Shown piece after piece: positions 35,064-44,729 of a stretch of 64,000 bases of DNA (positions are counted from its first letter, which is position 1; the number at the start of each line of letters is the position of its first letter). The translations under genes and the position numbers were made by a program. The notes beneath the pieces were generated by a model that was given only the letters and a program-made list of their open reading frames with translations, made no database searches and was not told the origin of the DNA. The DNA comes from Amycolatopsis bullii (GTDB taxonomy: Bacteria; Actinomycetota; Actinomycetes; Mycobacteriales; Pseudonocardiaceae), in NCBI RefSeq assembly GCF_014654205.1, contig NZ_BNAW01000024.1, forward strand, positions 1-64,000. Reading direction: 5' to 3'.

Positions 35064-35858
35064 ATGGCCGAACGGACGACGACGGCGTCGTTCCCGGGGG
35101 CGGCCGCACTGCGGCAGACCGGACGGCTCTACGGGCTCGGCCTCGACGTCGTCCGGCTGACCTTCCGCCGCCCGTTCCAGGTGCGGGAGCTGATCCAGCA
35201 GTTCTGGTTCATCGCGAGCGTGTCGATCCTGCCGACGGCGCTGGTCTCGATCCCGTTCGGCGCGGTGATCGCGCTGCACATCGGCTCGCTGACCACGCAG
35301 ATCGGCGCCCAGTCCTTCACCGGCGCGGCGAGCGTGCTGGCGATCATCCAGCAGGCCAGCCCGATCGTCACGGCGCTGCTCATCGCCGGCGCGGGTGGCA
35401 GCGCGATGTGCGCCGACCTCGGCTCCCGCACCATCCGCGAAGAGATCGACGCGATGGAGGTGCTCGGCGTCTCGCCCGTGCAGCGCCTGATCGTGCCGCG
35501 GGTGCTCGCCGCGATGGGCGTCGCGGTCTTCCTCAACGGCATGGTCAGCGTGGTCGGCGTGCTCGGCGGCTACTTCTTCAACGTGATCATGCAGCACGGC
35601 ACCCCGGGTGCCTACCTGGCCAGCTTCTCGGCCCTGGCCCAGCTGCCCGACCTGTGGATCAGCGAGATCAAGGCGATCATCTTCGGCTTCGTCGCCGGGG
35701 TCGTCGCCTCCTACCGCGGCCTCAACCCCAAGGGCGGCCCGAAGGGTGTCGGCGACGCGGTCAACCAGTCCGTGGTCATCACGTTCCTGCTGCTGTTCGT
35801 GCTGAACCTGATCCTCACCACCGTCTACCTGCAACTCGTTCCGCCCAAGGGGAGCTGA
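35064..35858 (+). CDS. yrbEA: MlaE/YrbE-family ABC permease, first subunit
   Basis: 264 aa. MlaE permease fold with about five to six membrane helices (FIASVSILPTALVSIPFGAV, IVTALLIAGAGGSAMCADLG, VFLNGMVSVVGVLGGYFFNV). The EE-x-DAMEVLGVSP motif (REEIDAMEVLGVSPVQRL) is characteristic of the cytoplasmic coupling helix that meets an Mce-type ATPase (MceG), which is not encoded here. First gene of an eight-gene mce operon plus accessory genes; 1 base separates it from yrbEB. Confidence 0.95.
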   Translation: MAERTTTASFPGAAALRQTGRLYGLGLDVVRLTFRRPFQVRELIQQFWFIASVSILPTALVSIPFGAVIALHIGSLTTQIGAQSFTGAASVLAIIQQASPIVTALLIAGAGGSAMCADLGSRTIREEIDAMEVLGVSPVQRLIVPRVLAAMGVAVFLNGMVSVVGVLGGYFFNVIMQHGTPGAYLASFSALAQLPDLWISEIKAIIFGFVAGVVASYRGLNPKGGPKGVGDAVNQSVVITFLLLFVLNLILTTVYLQLVPPKGS

Positions 35859-35859
35859 A

Positions 35860-36711
35860 GTGACGACCACGGACCTCCCGAGAGCCGCGCGAGTACGCGA
35901 GGCCGTCGACCGCCGGTTCGGCTTCCTCGACACCCTCGGCGACCAGATCCTCTTCTTCCTCCGCGCGATCGCCTGGACCCCGCGGGCCCTGCACCGCTAC
36001 CTGCGCGAGGTCGTCCGCCTGCTGGCCGAGGTCAGCTTCGGCAGCGGCGCGCTGGCCGTCATCGGCGGCACGATCGGCGTGATGATCGGGATGACCGTGG
36101 CCACCGGCACGGTCGTCGGCCTCCAGGGCTACTCCGCGCTGAACCAGGTCGGGACCTCGGCGTTCGCCGGGTTCGTCTCCGCCTACTTCAACACCCGCGA
36201 AATCGCGCCGCTCGTCTCCGGTCTCGCCCTGAGTGCCACGGTCGGCTGCGGCTTCACCGCGCAGCTCGGCGCGATGCGGATTTCCGAAGAGATCGACGCC
36301 CTCGAAGTCATGGGCATCCCCAGCGTCCCGTACCTGGTGACGACCCGGGTGATCGCCGGCTTCCTCGCCGTCATCCCGCTCTACGCGATCGGGCTGCTGT
36401 CGAGCTACCTCGCTTCGCGGCAGGTCACCGTGTGGTTCTTCGGCCAGTCCGCCGGCACCTACGACCACTACTTCCTGCTGTTCCTGCCCCCCGGCGACGT
36501 GCTGTGGTCGTTCGGGAAGGTCCTGGTGTTCAGCGTCGTGGTGGTCCTGGCCCACTGCTACTACGGCTTCCGCGCGAGCGGCGGCCCGGCCGGCGTCGGG
36601 GTCGCGGTGGGCCGCGCGGTGCGCACCGCGATCGTCGCGATCAGCGTCCTCGACTTCTTCCTGTCCCTGGCGATCTGGGGCGCGACGACGACCGTGCAGG
36701 TGGCCGGATGA
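35860..36711 (+). CDS. yrbEB: MlaE/YrbE-family ABC permease, second subunit
   Basis: 283 aa, GTG start one base after the yrbEA stop. Same fold and coupling motif (SEEIDALEVMGIPSVPYL), with FLAVIPLYAIGLLSSYLA and a last helix ISVLDFFLSLAIWG. It pairs with YrbEA to form the transmembrane part of a lipid or sterol importer. Its stop overlaps the mceA start (ATGA). Confidence 0.95.
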   Translation: MTTTDLPRAARVREAVDRRFGFLDTLGDQILFFLRAIAWTPRALHRYLREVVRLLAEVSFGSGALAVIGGTIGVMIGMTVATGTVVGLQGYSALNQVGTSAFAGFVSAYFNTREIAPLVSGLALSATVGCGFTAQLGAMRISEEIDALEVMGIPSVPYLVTTRVIAGFLAVIPLYAIGLLSSYLASRQVTVWFFGQSAGTYDHYFLLFLPPGDVLWSFGKVLVFSVVVVLAHCYYGFRASGGPAGVGVAVGRAVRTAIVAISVLDFFLSLAIWGATTTVQVAG

Positions 36712-37982
36712 GACGCGAAACCCGCCGCAAGGCCGGGGTCCGCACCGCGGGCGTGCTGTTCCTCGTGGTGATGGGCGTGCTGGTGACGCTGTCGATCAAG
36801 GTCTACGACAAGGACTTCGTCACCACGGTCCCGGTGACGCTCAAGGCGAGCCGGATCGGCAACCAGCTCTCCCCGGGCGGTCAGGTCAAGGCCCGTGGCG
36901 TGCTCGTCGGCGAGATCCGCGACGTCCGGGCGACGCCGCAGGGCGCCGAGATAGCGCTTGCTCTCGAGCCGGGCAAGGTGGACATGCTGCCCCGCAACGT
37001 CTCCGCGCTGCTCGTGCCGAAGACGCTGTTCGGCGAGCGGTACGTCCAGCTGTCCATCCCGGACGGCGAGCGGGCCCCGCACCTGGTCGCCGGCGACGTC
37101 ATCGAGCAGGACCGGTCGGCGAACGCGGTCGAGCTGGAACGGGTCTTCGACAACCTGCTGCCGGTCCTGCAGGCGGTCCAGCCGCAAAAGCTGGCGACGA
37201 CGCTGACCGCGGTCTCGACCGCCTTGGAGGGACGCGGCGAGCAGCTCGGGAAGACCATCGGCACCGCCGCGGACTACCTGAAGGAGTTCAACCCCGACGT
37301 CCCGCAGCTGACCTCGGACCTGCAGGACCTGGCGAAGGTTTCCCGGCTCTACGGCGACATCGCGCCCGACCTGCTGGACGCGCTCACCGCCTCCGCCGTC
37401 ACGCTCAACACGGTCAAGGAGAAGCAGGCCGACCTGGGCGGGGTCTACCAGCAGGTGACGTCGTCGTCCCAGGAGGTCGCCGCGTTCCTGGCCACCAACC
37501 GGGACAACCTCATCTCCCTGGCCGCCGACAGCCGCGCGCCGCTGGAGATCGCGGCGAAGTACTCCCCCAGCTTCGCCTGCACGATCGGCTCCCTCAACGC
37601 ACTGAGGAAATCCATGGACAAGGTGCTCGGCGCGGGCACGAAGGAACCGGGCTTCCACGCCGAGGTCGCGGTCGTCCCCGACAGCGGCAAGTACCTGCCC
37701 GGCCGGGACGACCCGCGCTTCACCGGCGGCGGCGAGCCGCGGTGCTACCCCTCCGGCGTCTCCCCGACGGTCGGCACCGCCGCGGCGGCTCCCGGCACCA
37801 CCGGGCACCCGCTGCTCACCGGCGGCCAGGGTGACCTCGGGCTCGCGAACTCGCCGCAGGAGCAGCAGCTGCTGTCCAGTTTGGTCGCCCCGTCGATCGG
37901 GGTGCCGACGGCCGAGGTCCCGGCCTGGAGCAGCGTGCTCGTCGGCCCGCTCTACCGCGGCACGGAGGTGACGCTCAAGTGA
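36708..37982 (+). CDS. mceA: Mce-family protein A
   Basis: 424 aa. N-terminal signal-anchor (AGVLFLVVMGVLVTLSI), an MCE/MlaD domain at residues about 36-115 (GGQVKARGVLVGEIRDVR) and a helical domain with a Pro/Gly-rich tail. Mce proteins form a periplasmic tube carrying lipids to the YrbE permease. Overlaps yrbEB and mceB by four bases each. Confidence 0.94.
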   Translation: MRRETRRKAGVRTAGVLFLVVMGVLVTLSIKVYDKDFVTTVPVTLKASRIGNQLSPGGQVKARGVLVGEIRDVRATPQGAEIALALEPGKVDMLPRNVSALLVPKTLFGERYVQLSIPDGERAPHLVAGDVIEQDRSANAVELERVFDNLLPVLQAVQPQKLATTLTAVSTALEGRGEQLGKTIGTAADYLKEFNPDVPQLTSDLQDLAKVSRLYGDIAPDLLDALTASAVTLNTVKEKQADLGGVYQQVTSSSQEVAAFLATNRDNLISLAADSRAPLEIAAKYSPSFACTIGSLNALRKSMDKVLGAGTKEPGFHAEVAVVPDSGKYLPGRDDPRFTGGGEPRCYPSGVSPTVGTAAAAPGTTGHPLLTGGQGDLGLANSPQEQQLLSSLVAPSIGVPTAEVPAWSSVLVGPLYRGTEVTLK

Positions 37983-38983
37983 GGAACATCGCCGCCCCGC
38001 TGATCAAGAGCCTCGTCTTCATCGCCGTCACGGCGCTGGCCACGACCCTGCTGGCCATCTCCATCACGAACTCCGGTGTCGGTGCCACCGAGCGCTACAC
38101 GGCCAAGTTCCTCGACGCGACTTCGCTCAACGTCGGCGACGACGTGCGCATCTCCGGGGTCCGCGTCGGCCAGGTCGAATCGCTGGAGATCGGCGACCGC
38201 AACCGGGCGGTGGTCGGGTTCTCCCTCGACCAGGGCCGCCGGCTGCCCGCCGACGTCCACGCGGTCATCAAGTACCGCAACATGGTCGGCCAGCGGTACG
38301 TCGCCCTGGAACGCGGGAACACCGGCACCCGGGAGCAGTTGCCGCAGGGCGCCGAGATCCCGCTGGACCGCACGACCCCCGCGCTCGACCTCACCGACCT
38401 GTTCAACGGGTTCAAGCCGCTGTTCCAGGCCCTGTCCCCGAACGACGTCAACGAGCTCTCCGGCGAGCTCGTCCAGGTGCTGCAGGGCGAAGGCGGCACC
38501 GTCGAGAGCCTGCTGCAGCACACCGGTTCGCTGACCACCACCCTCGCCTCGCGCGACAAGGTGATCGGCGAGGTGATCGGGAACCTCAACACGGTCCTGA
38601 ACACGGTCAACGGCAAGGGCGACGCGCTGGCGAACCTGGTGTCCACCCTGCGGCAGCTGGTGTCCGGGCTGGCCGGCGACCGCGCCGCGATCGGCGACGC
38701 CATCAGCGGGATCGGCGCGCTGACCGAGTCCACCGCCGGGTTGTTCGAGCAGGCCCGCCCGCCGCTGAAGGACAGCATCGCCGGCCTGCGGGAGGTCGCG
38801 GGCACGCTGGCCCAGAACCAGTCCGATGTGGACAGCTTCCTGACCAACCTGCCGGTGAAGTTCAACGAAATCGGCCGGACCGCCTCCTACGGATCGTGGA
38901 TGAACTTCTTCCTCTGCCGCGCCACGCTCGAAGCGGCGCCGCCGCGGGGTGTGCTGACGCAGACGGCGAGGTGCGGCTCGTGA
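37979..38983 (+). CDS. mceB: Mce-family protein B
   Basis: 334 aa, GTG start overlapping the mceA stop. One N-terminal membrane helix (LVFIAVTALATTLLAISI), MCE domain (LNVGDDVRISGVRVGQVESL), then a long helical region and a C-terminal Trp-Met-Asn-Phe-Phe block with a cysteine, as in MceB proteins. Confidence 0.94.
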   Translation: MRNIAAPLIKSLVFIAVTALATTLLAISITNSGVGATERYTAKFLDATSLNVGDDVRISGVRVGQVESLEIGDRNRAVVGFSLDQGRRLPADVHAVIKYRNMVGQRYVALERGNTGTREQLPQGAEIPLDRTTPALDLTDLFNGFKPLFQALSPNDVNELSGELVQVLQGEGGTVESLLQHTGSLTTTLASRDKVIGEVIGNLNTVLNTVNGKGDALANLVSTLRQLVSGLAGDRAAIGDAISGIGALTESTAGLFEQARPPLKDSIAGLREVAGTLAQNQSDVDSFLTNLPVKFNEIGRTASYGSWMNFFLCRATLEAAPPRGVLTQTARCGS

Positions 38984-39972
38984 AGTCCTTCAAGGAACGC
39001 AACCCGATCGCCCTCGGCGTCGTGGGCAGCATCGGCCTGGCCGCGCTGCTCACCCTCACGCTCAACTACGACAACCTGCCGATCGTCGGCGGCGGCACCA
39101 CCTACGAGGCCGAGTTCTCCGAGGCCGCCGGCCTGCAGCCCGACGACGAGGTCCGGATCGCCGGCATCAAGGTCGGCGAGGTCCGCTCGGTCGCGCTGGC
39201 CGACGACCACGTCCTGATCTCCTTCCGGGTCAAGAACGCCTGGGTCGGCGACCGCACCTCCGCCGAGATCAAGATCAAGACGTTGCTGGGCCGCAAGTTC
39301 CTCGCGCTGAACCCCACCGGCGACGACGTCCAGGACCCCGGGCGGCCGATCCCGCGGACCCGGACGGTCACGCCCTACGACGTCACCGACGCCTTCAACG
39401 GCCTCGCCGACACCGTGGGCGCGATCGACACCAAGCAGCTCGCGGACAGCTTCACCACGTTGTCGGACACCTTCCGCAACTCCCCCGAGCACGTCCGCAG
39501 CGCGCTCGACGGGCTGTCCCAGCTGTCCAAGACGGTCTCCAGCCGGGACGGCGAACTCGCCGAACTGCTGGCCAACGCGCGGAAGCTGACCACGACGCTG
39601 GCGAACTCGAACGACGACTTCGAGAAGCTGATCGGCGACGGCAACCTGCTGCTCACCGAGCTCAACAGCCGCCGCGACGCGATCCGCGACCTGCTGGACG
39701 GCTCGGCGCGGCTGGCCGGCCAGCTCAGCGGGCTGGTGCAGGACAACAACGACGCGCTCAAGCCGGCCCTGCAGTCGCTCAACCAGGTCACGGACCTGCT
39801 CAAGCGGCAGAACGACAACCTGAGCAAGGGCCTGCAGCTGGCCGGCCCGTACTTCCGGGTGCTCGACAACGCGGCGGGCAACGGCCGCTGGATCGACGCC
39901 TACCTGTGCGGGCTGCTGCCCGAAAACCACGACCCCTGCACCCCGCCGAAGAACCCGGGAGGAGCGAAGTGA
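38980..39972 (+). CDS. mceC: Mce-family protein C
   Basis: 330 aa from GTG at 38980 (overlap GTGA); GTG at 38971 is an alternative. Signal-anchor ALGVVGSIGLAALLTL, MCE domain LQPDDEVRIAGIKVGEVRSV, long coiled-coil-like domain and the C-terminal WIDAYLCGLLPENHDPC motif. Fifth gene of the operon. Confidence 0.93.
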   Translation: MKSFKERNPIALGVVGSIGLAALLTLTLNYDNLPIVGGGTTYEAEFSEAAGLQPDDEVRIAGIKVGEVRSVALADDHVLISFRVKNAWVGDRTSAEIKIKTLLGRKFLALNPTGDDVQDPGRPIPRTRTVTPYDVTDAFNGLADTVGAIDTKQLADSFTTLSDTFRNSPEHVRSALDGLSQLSKTVSSRDGELAELLANARKLTTTLANSNDDFEKLIGDGNLLLTELNSRRDAIRDLLDGSARLAGQLSGLVQDNNDALKPALQSLNQVTDLLKRQNDNLSKGLQLAGPYFRVLDNAAGNGRWIDAYLCGLLPENHDPCTPPKNPGGAK

Positions 39973-41006
39973 GCGCGCTGACCACCACCCGCGCCGGCGT
40001 ACTGGCGAGCCGGTTCGTCGCCGCCGCCCTGCTGCTCGCCCTCGTCGTGTCGGCGGCGCTGTGGTGGGTGTTCTCCGGCTCCGGGCAGCACCACGTCACG
40101 GCGTTCTTCACGCGCGCGGTCGGCGTCTACCCCGGCTCGGACGTCCGCGTGCTCGGCGTCCGGATCGGCCAGGTCGACAAGGTCACCCCGCACGGCGAGC
40201 AGGTGCAGGTGGACCTGAGCGTCGACGGCTCGGTCGGCGTCGCCGAGGACACCACGCTCCTGGTGATCGCCCCGAGCGTCGTCGCCGACCGTTACCTGCA
40301 GTTCGCCAAGCCCGCCCGCGGCGGGCCCCGGCTGCCGGACGGCGCGACGATCCCGGTCCAGCGGACGGCCACCCCGGTGGAGCTCGACCAGCTCTACGCC
40401 AGCCTCGACACGATCTCGAAGGCCCTGGGCCCGGACGGCGCCAACTCCCAGGGCGCGCTGTCGGACCTGCTGAAGACCGGCGCGCAGACCCTGCAGGGCA
40501 ACGGCCGCGCGTTCAACGACAGCGTCCGCAACTTCGCCCAGCTGGCCCGCACGCTGGCCGGCAACTCGGGCGACCTGTTCGGCACGGTCGACGAGCTGCA
40601 GCGGTTCACCACCATGCTGGCCACCAACGACAGCCAGGTGAGCACCGTGAACCGGCAGCTGGCCGAGATCTCCGGCACCCTCGCGGCCAACAGCGGCGAG
40701 CTGGCGCAGGCCCTCGACGGCCTCGGCCGCGCGCTCGGCGACGTCCAGGCGTTCATCCGAGACAACCGCGGCGCCCTCAAGGCCAATGTCGACAACCTGG
40801 TGACGACCACGCGGACCCTCGTCGAGCAGCGCGCGTCGCTGGCCGAAACGCTCGACGTCGCGCCGCTGGCGGTGTCGAACGTGCTCAACGCGGTCGACCC
40901 GGCCACCGGGCGGCTGCTGGGCCGCGGCAACTTCGACTACTACCTCCAGCCGCCGCTGCCGTTGCCGGTCACCGGCGACACTTACACGAATGGAGGCGGG
41001 CGATGA
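39969..41006 (+). CDS. mceD: Mce-family protein D
   Basis: 345 aa, GTG start overlapping mceC. Signal-anchor RFVAAALLLALVVSAALWWV, MCE domain YPGSDVRVLGVRIGQVDKV, a heptad-rich helical region (residues about 150-300) and an aromatic C-terminus (NFDYYLQPPLPL). It overlaps mceE by four bases. Confidence 0.93.
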   Translation: MSALTTTRAGVLASRFVAAALLLALVVSAALWWVFSGSGQHHVTAFFTRAVGVYPGSDVRVLGVRIGQVDKVTPHGEQVQVDLSVDGSVGVAEDTTLLVIAPSVVADRYLQFAKPARGGPRLPDGATIPVQRTATPVELDQLYASLDTISKALGPDGANSQGALSDLLKTGAQTLQGNGRAFNDSVRNFAQLARTLAGNSGDLFGTVDELQRFTTMLATNDSQVSTVNRQLAEISGTLAANSGELAQALDGLGRALGDVQAFIRDNRGALKANVDNLVTTTRTLVEQRASLAETLDVAPLAVSNVLNAVDPATGRLLGRGNFDYYLQPPLPLPVTGDTYTNGGGR

Positions 41007-42082
41007 AGCGCGTGCTCGCCGTCTTCGCCGTCGGCTGCCTGACACTGGCGGGCTGCTCGTCCGGGGAGTTCAAGGGCGTCTACGACCTGCCGCTGCCGGG
41101 CGGTGCCGACGTCGGCGACCACCCGTACTCGGTGACCGTGCAGTTCGCCGACGTGCTCGACCTGGTGCCGCAGGCCGCGGTGAAGGTCGGGGACGTCCCG
41201 GTCGGCCGGGTGCGCGAAGTCCGGCTGGGCGGGGACGGCTGGACGGCCGAAACCGTGCTGGAGGTCAACGGCGACGTCGTGCTGCCCGCCAACGCGGTCG
41301 CGCGGCTGCGCCAGTCCAGCCTGCTCGGCGAGAAGTTCGTCGAGCTGGCTCCCCCGGACGGCGAAGCGCAGAACGCTTCCGGGAACGGCCGGCTGGCGAA
41401 CGGCGCCACGATCACCCTGGACCGCACCAACCGCAACCCCGAGTTCGAAGAGATCTTCGGCGCCCTTTCCCTGCTGCTCAACGGCGGCGGGATCGGGCAG
41501 CTGCAGACGATCAACCGTGAACTGTCGAAGGTGATGGACGGCAACGAAGACCAGATCCGGTCGTTCCTCTCCGGGGTGAACACCCTGATGACCGACCTGG
41601 ACGCCCACCGCTCGGACATCACCGCGGCGCTCGACGGGCTGAACCGGCTGTCGGCCACCCTCGCCGACCGCCACGAGCAGATCTCCGGCGCGCTGACCGA
41701 TCTGACGCCCGGGCTGAAGACACTCACCGAGCAGCGCACGCAGCTCGTCTCGATGCTGCAGTCGCTGGACCGGCTCGGCACGGTCGCCACCGACGTCGTC
41801 GACCGCAGCCGCGCCGACATGGTGGCCGACCTGCGGGCGCTGGCGCCGATCCTCGAGCAGCTGGCCGCGGCCGGGGAGAACCTGCCGCAGTCGCTGCAGA
41901 TGCTGCCGACGTTCCCGTTCCCGGACTCGGCGCTGAACGCGGTGAAGGGCGACTACGTCAACGCCTTCGTCTCGATGATCCCGGCACCCGGCGTGCCGCT
42001 GCCCCCGCTCGGCGAGGGTGTCCCGCCGGGCCTGCCGACGTTCCCGAGCAGCTCGGCCCCGGCTCCCTCCGGAGGCCGCTGA
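41003..42082 (+). CDS. mceE: Mce-family lipoprotein E (LprK-type)
   Basis: 359 aa. Type II signal peptide with lipobox LAGC (Cys18 in CLTLAGCSSG), the hallmark of MceE lipoproteins. MCE domain PQAAVKVGDVPVGRVREV, helical domain and a Pro/Ser-rich tail. Overlaps both neighbours. Confidence 0.94.
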   Translation: MKRVLAVFAVGCLTLAGCSSGEFKGVYDLPLPGGADVGDHPYSVTVQFADVLDLVPQAAVKVGDVPVGRVREVRLGGDGWTAETVLEVNGDVVLPANAVARLRQSSLLGEKFVELAPPDGEAQNASGNGRLANGATITLDRTNRNPEFEEIFGALSLLLNGGGIGQLQTINRELSKVMDGNEDQIRSFLSGVNTLMTDLDAHRSDITAALDGLNRLSATLADRHEQISGALTDLTPGLKTLTEQRTQLVSMLQSLDRLGTVATDVVDRSRADMVADLRALAPILEQLAAAGENLPQSLQMLPTFPFPDSALNAVKGDYVNAFVSMIPAPGVPLPPLGEGVPPGLPTFPSSSAPAPSGGR

Positions 42083-43290
42083 TGCTGAGCACCAGAGTGC
42101 GCGTCCAGGTCGTCCTATTCGTCGTGATCGCGCTGGCCACGACGGCGTTCGTCGGCGCGAACTACGCCGGGCTGGGCCGGCTGTTCGGGTCCGGCAGCTA
42201 CACGGTGAAGCTCGAACTCGCCGAAGGCGGCGGGCTGTTCACCAACGGCGAGGTCACCTACCGCGGCGTCGCCGTCGGCCGGGTCGGCGAGCTGCGGCTC
42301 ACCGTCACCGGGATGGAGGCGGACCTGCTGATCGACGACGCGGCCCCGCCCATCCCGGCCGACTCGCGGGCCGTGGTGGCGAACCGCTCGGCGGTCGGCG
42401 AGCAGTACGTCGACCTGCAGCCACGTACGGCCGACGCGCCCTACCTCGACGGCAACTCGGTGATCCGGCGCGAGTCGACGACGCTGCCGCTGCCGGTCAA
42501 CAGCCTGCTGACCGACCTGGACTCGTTCACCGCGTCGGTGCCGACCCAGGACCTGCGCACGGTGGTGAACGAGCTCGACGACGCCCTGCGCGGCGCGGGC
42601 CCGGACCTGCAGACACTGATGGACTCGGCGACGACGTTCACCCAGGAGGCGAGCAGCCACCTGCCGCAGACGTCGAAGCTGATCGGCGACGGCGCCACGG
42701 TGCTGCGGACCCAGGTCGACTCCGCCGGGGAGTGGCGTTCGTTCAGCAGCAACGCCCGCACCTTCGCCCAGCAGCTGGCCGCCTCGGACGGCGACCTGCG
42801 GCGGCTGATCGCGGCCGCCCCGCCGGCGGCGTCGGAGCTCGGTGGCCTGCTGAAGGAGAACGACCCCGGCCTGCCGATCCTGCTGGCCAACCTGCTGACG
42901 ACGGCCCGGGTGTTCGGCACCCGTACCGCGGCGGAGGAGCAGCTGCTGGCGGACGTGCCGCGCGCGGTCGCGACGGTCGGGTCGGCGTTGAACGACCGGG
43001 GCGACCAGCTGCGGATGGGGCTGGTGCTGAACTTCAACGACCCACCGCCCTGCCGCCAGGGCTACGAGAAGACGCCGGACCGGCCGAGCAACGACCTCTC
43101 GCCGATGCCGTTCAACACCGACGCGGCCTGCACGCTCCCGTACGGGAACCCGAGCTCGGTGCGCGGCTCGCAGAACGGGTCGCACCCGCCGGTGCCGTCC
43201 CCGGTGCCGCCGGGCGGGCTGACCGGCCCGCTCGGGCTCGGCACGCAGGCGACGGCGACGAGCCTCGAGGAGATGCTGTGGCTGCGGTGA
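42082..43290 (+). CDS. mceF: Mce-family protein F
   Basis: 402 aa, start overlapping mceE by one base. N-terminal helix VVLFVVIALATTAFVGANYA, MCE domain FTNGEVTYRGVAVGRVGELR, helical region and a long Pro/Gly/Ser tail beginning with two cysteines (PPCRQGY and CTLPYG), as is usual for MceF. The 3' end overlaps the next gene by 13 bases. Confidence 0.93.
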   Translation: MLSTRVRVQVVLFVVIALATTAFVGANYAGLGRLFGSGSYTVKLELAEGGGLFTNGEVTYRGVAVGRVGELRLTVTGMEADLLIDDAAPPIPADSRAVVANRSAVGEQYVDLQPRTADAPYLDGNSVIRRESTTLPLPVNSLLTDLDSFTASVPTQDLRTVVNELDDALRGAGPDLQTLMDSATTFTQEASSHLPQTSKLIGDGATVLRTQVDSAGEWRSFSSNARTFAQQLAASDGDLRRLIAAAPPAASELGGLLKENDPGLPILLANLLTTARVFGTRTAAEEQLLADVPRAVATVGSALNDRGDQLRMGLVLNFNDPPPCRQGYEKTPDRPSNDLSPMPFNTDAACTLPYGNPSSVRGSQNGSHPPVPSPVPPGGLTGPLGLGTQATATSLEEMLWLR

Positions 43291-43781
43291 AACTCGCGTC
43301 GGTGGCCGTGACCGCGGCGGCGGCCGTGTTCGCCGGCTGGTCGGGGTACTCGTGGTACTCGGCGGCCCACGCGACTTCGGTGACGTACGGGGCGGCCCGC
43401 GACGAGGCACTGACCACCGGCCGCACGCTGGTGGCCGAGCTGAACACGCTGGACTACCACGACGTGAACGGCGGCCTGGGCAAGTGGCTGGCGGCCTCGA
43501 CGGGCCCGCTGCACGACCAGCTGGCCCGCACGGACGAGACCACGAAGAAGACCCTGGCAGCCAACGCCACGGTGGCGACGGGCCGCGTGGTGGACGCGGC
43601 CCTGAGCGAGCTGGACGAGCACGCGGGCACGGCGAAGATGCTGGCCTCGGTGGAGATCACGATGGCCAAGCAGGGAACGGCCCCGGCGGTCAAGCGCAAC
43701 CGTTTCGCGGCGGCGCTGAGCCGGACGCCGGACGGGTGGAAGCTGAGCGCGCTGGACCAGCTGCCGGTGGGTGCCCGATGA
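43278..43781 (+). CDS. Mce-associated membrane protein 1
   Basis: 167 aa from GTG at 43278 with GAGGAG five bases upstream, inside the end of mceF. One N-terminal membrane helix, then an NTF2-like/Mas extracytoplasmic domain (residues about 60-165) of the type encoded after mce operons. Mas proteins are thought to stabilise the transporter complex. Overlaps the next gene by four bases. Confidence 0.88.
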   Translation: MAAVKLASVAVTAAAAVFAGWSGYSWYSAAHATSVTYGAARDEALTTGRTLVAELNTLDYHDVNGGLGKWLAASTGPLHDQLARTDETTKKTLAANATVATGRVVDAALSELDEHAGTAKMLASVEITMAKQGTAPAVKRNRFAAALSRTPDGWKLSALDQLPVGAR

Positions 43782-44650
43782 GCCGCGCGAAGACGGTGAC
43801 GCCGGTGGAGCCGCCCGAAGCCGAGACCACCACCGAATCTGCCGCTCCCGCCGGCGAGGCCGACGCCACTGCGGCCCAGCCGAGCGCCGAAGGCGGCGGG
43901 GCCGCGCCGACCGAAGCCGCCGCCCCCGCCGAGAACCCGACCACCGACTCCGCGCCCACCGCCGAGGAGGAAGCGGCCGAGCCCGAAGCCGCCGAAACCG
44001 ACCCGGCCAAGGCCCAAGGCAGCGGCGCAGCCCCGCCAACCGAAGCCGCCTCCACCGCCGAGACCGGCAGCACCACCACAGACTCCGCGCCCGCCGCCGA
44101 GGAGGAAGCGGCCGAGCCCGAAGCCGCTCCCGCCAGGGCCCAGCCCGTCTGGCGCCGCCTTCCCGTCCTCCTCCTCGCCGCCACCCTCGTCCTCACCGGG
44201 GCCGGTGTCTGGTTCACCCTCGAAGCCCGCTCCGCCGCGGCCGATCCCGCCGCCGCGAACCTCGCGCTCACCGATGTCGCCGGCACCGCCGACGTCACCT
44301 CCGCCGTCACCCTCGCCGTCAACCGGATCTTCTCCTATTCCTACGACCGGACCGACGTCACCGAAAAGGCCGCGGCCGCCGTGCTGCGCGGGCCGGCCAA
44401 GGATTCCTACGACAAGCTCTTCGCCGAAGTCCGGCGCAAGGCGCCGGAGCAGAAACTCGTACTCTCTTCGCGCGTTTCCGCCATCGCCGTCCAGGAACTG
44501 AAGAATGGTCACGCGCGGTTACTCGTCTTTCTCGATCAATCAGCCGTCCGGGCCGACAACAATGCGACCGACACGGCCGCGGCGCAGCTTTCCGTGACCG
44601 CGGAGCACACCACGGGCGGCTGGGTCATCACCGAGCTCGAACCCCGCTGA
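43778..44650 (+). CDS. Mce-associated membrane protein 2 with acidic low-complexity N-terminus
   Basis: 290 aa. Residues 1-125 are Ala/Glu/Pro/Thr-rich disordered cytoplasmic sequence with an internal duplication (SAPTAEEEAAEPEA and SAPAAEEEAAEPEA). A membrane helix (LPVLLLAATLVLTGAGVWF) and a Mas-type domain (residues about 155-290) follow. The last gene of the mce operon; a hairpin lies 28 bases after the stop. Confidence 0.87.
   Translation: MSRAKTVTPVEPPEAETTTESAAPAGEADATAAQPSAEGGGAAPTEAAAPAENPTTDSAPTAEEEAAEPEAAETDPAKAQGSGAAPPTEAASTAETGSTTTDSAPAAEEEAAEPEAAPARAQPVWRRLPVLLLAATLVLTGAGVWFTLEARSAAADPAAANLALTDVAGTADVTSAVTLAVNRIFSYSYDRTDVTEKAAAAVLRGPAKDSYDKLFAEVRRKAPEQKLVLSSRVSAIAVQELKNGHARLLVFLDQSAVRADNNATDTAAAQLSVTAEHTTGGWVITELEPR
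43950..44130 (+). repeat. Direct repeat of about 47 bp inside the second mas gene
   Basis: GACTCCGCGCCCACCGCCGA at 43949 recurs as GACTCCGCGCCCGCCGCCGA at 44081, each followed by the same GGAGGAAGCGGCC...GAAGCCGC stretch. Encodes the duplicated acidic segment. Confidence 0.8.
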
Positions 44651-44677
44651 CCCGGTCCGCCGCAGTACCGCACGTCA

Positions 44678-44703
44678 CCGTTTCCGGGAGCACCCGGAAA
44701 CGG
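44678..44703 (+). terminator. Terminator-like hairpin after the mce operon
   Basis: Perfect 11-base arms CCGTTTCCGGG / CCCGGAAACGG with loop AGCA, between the mas gene and the secreted-protein gene at 44730. Confidence 0.75.
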
Positions 44704-44729
44704 CCGGAAAACGCACAAGGAGGACAACC

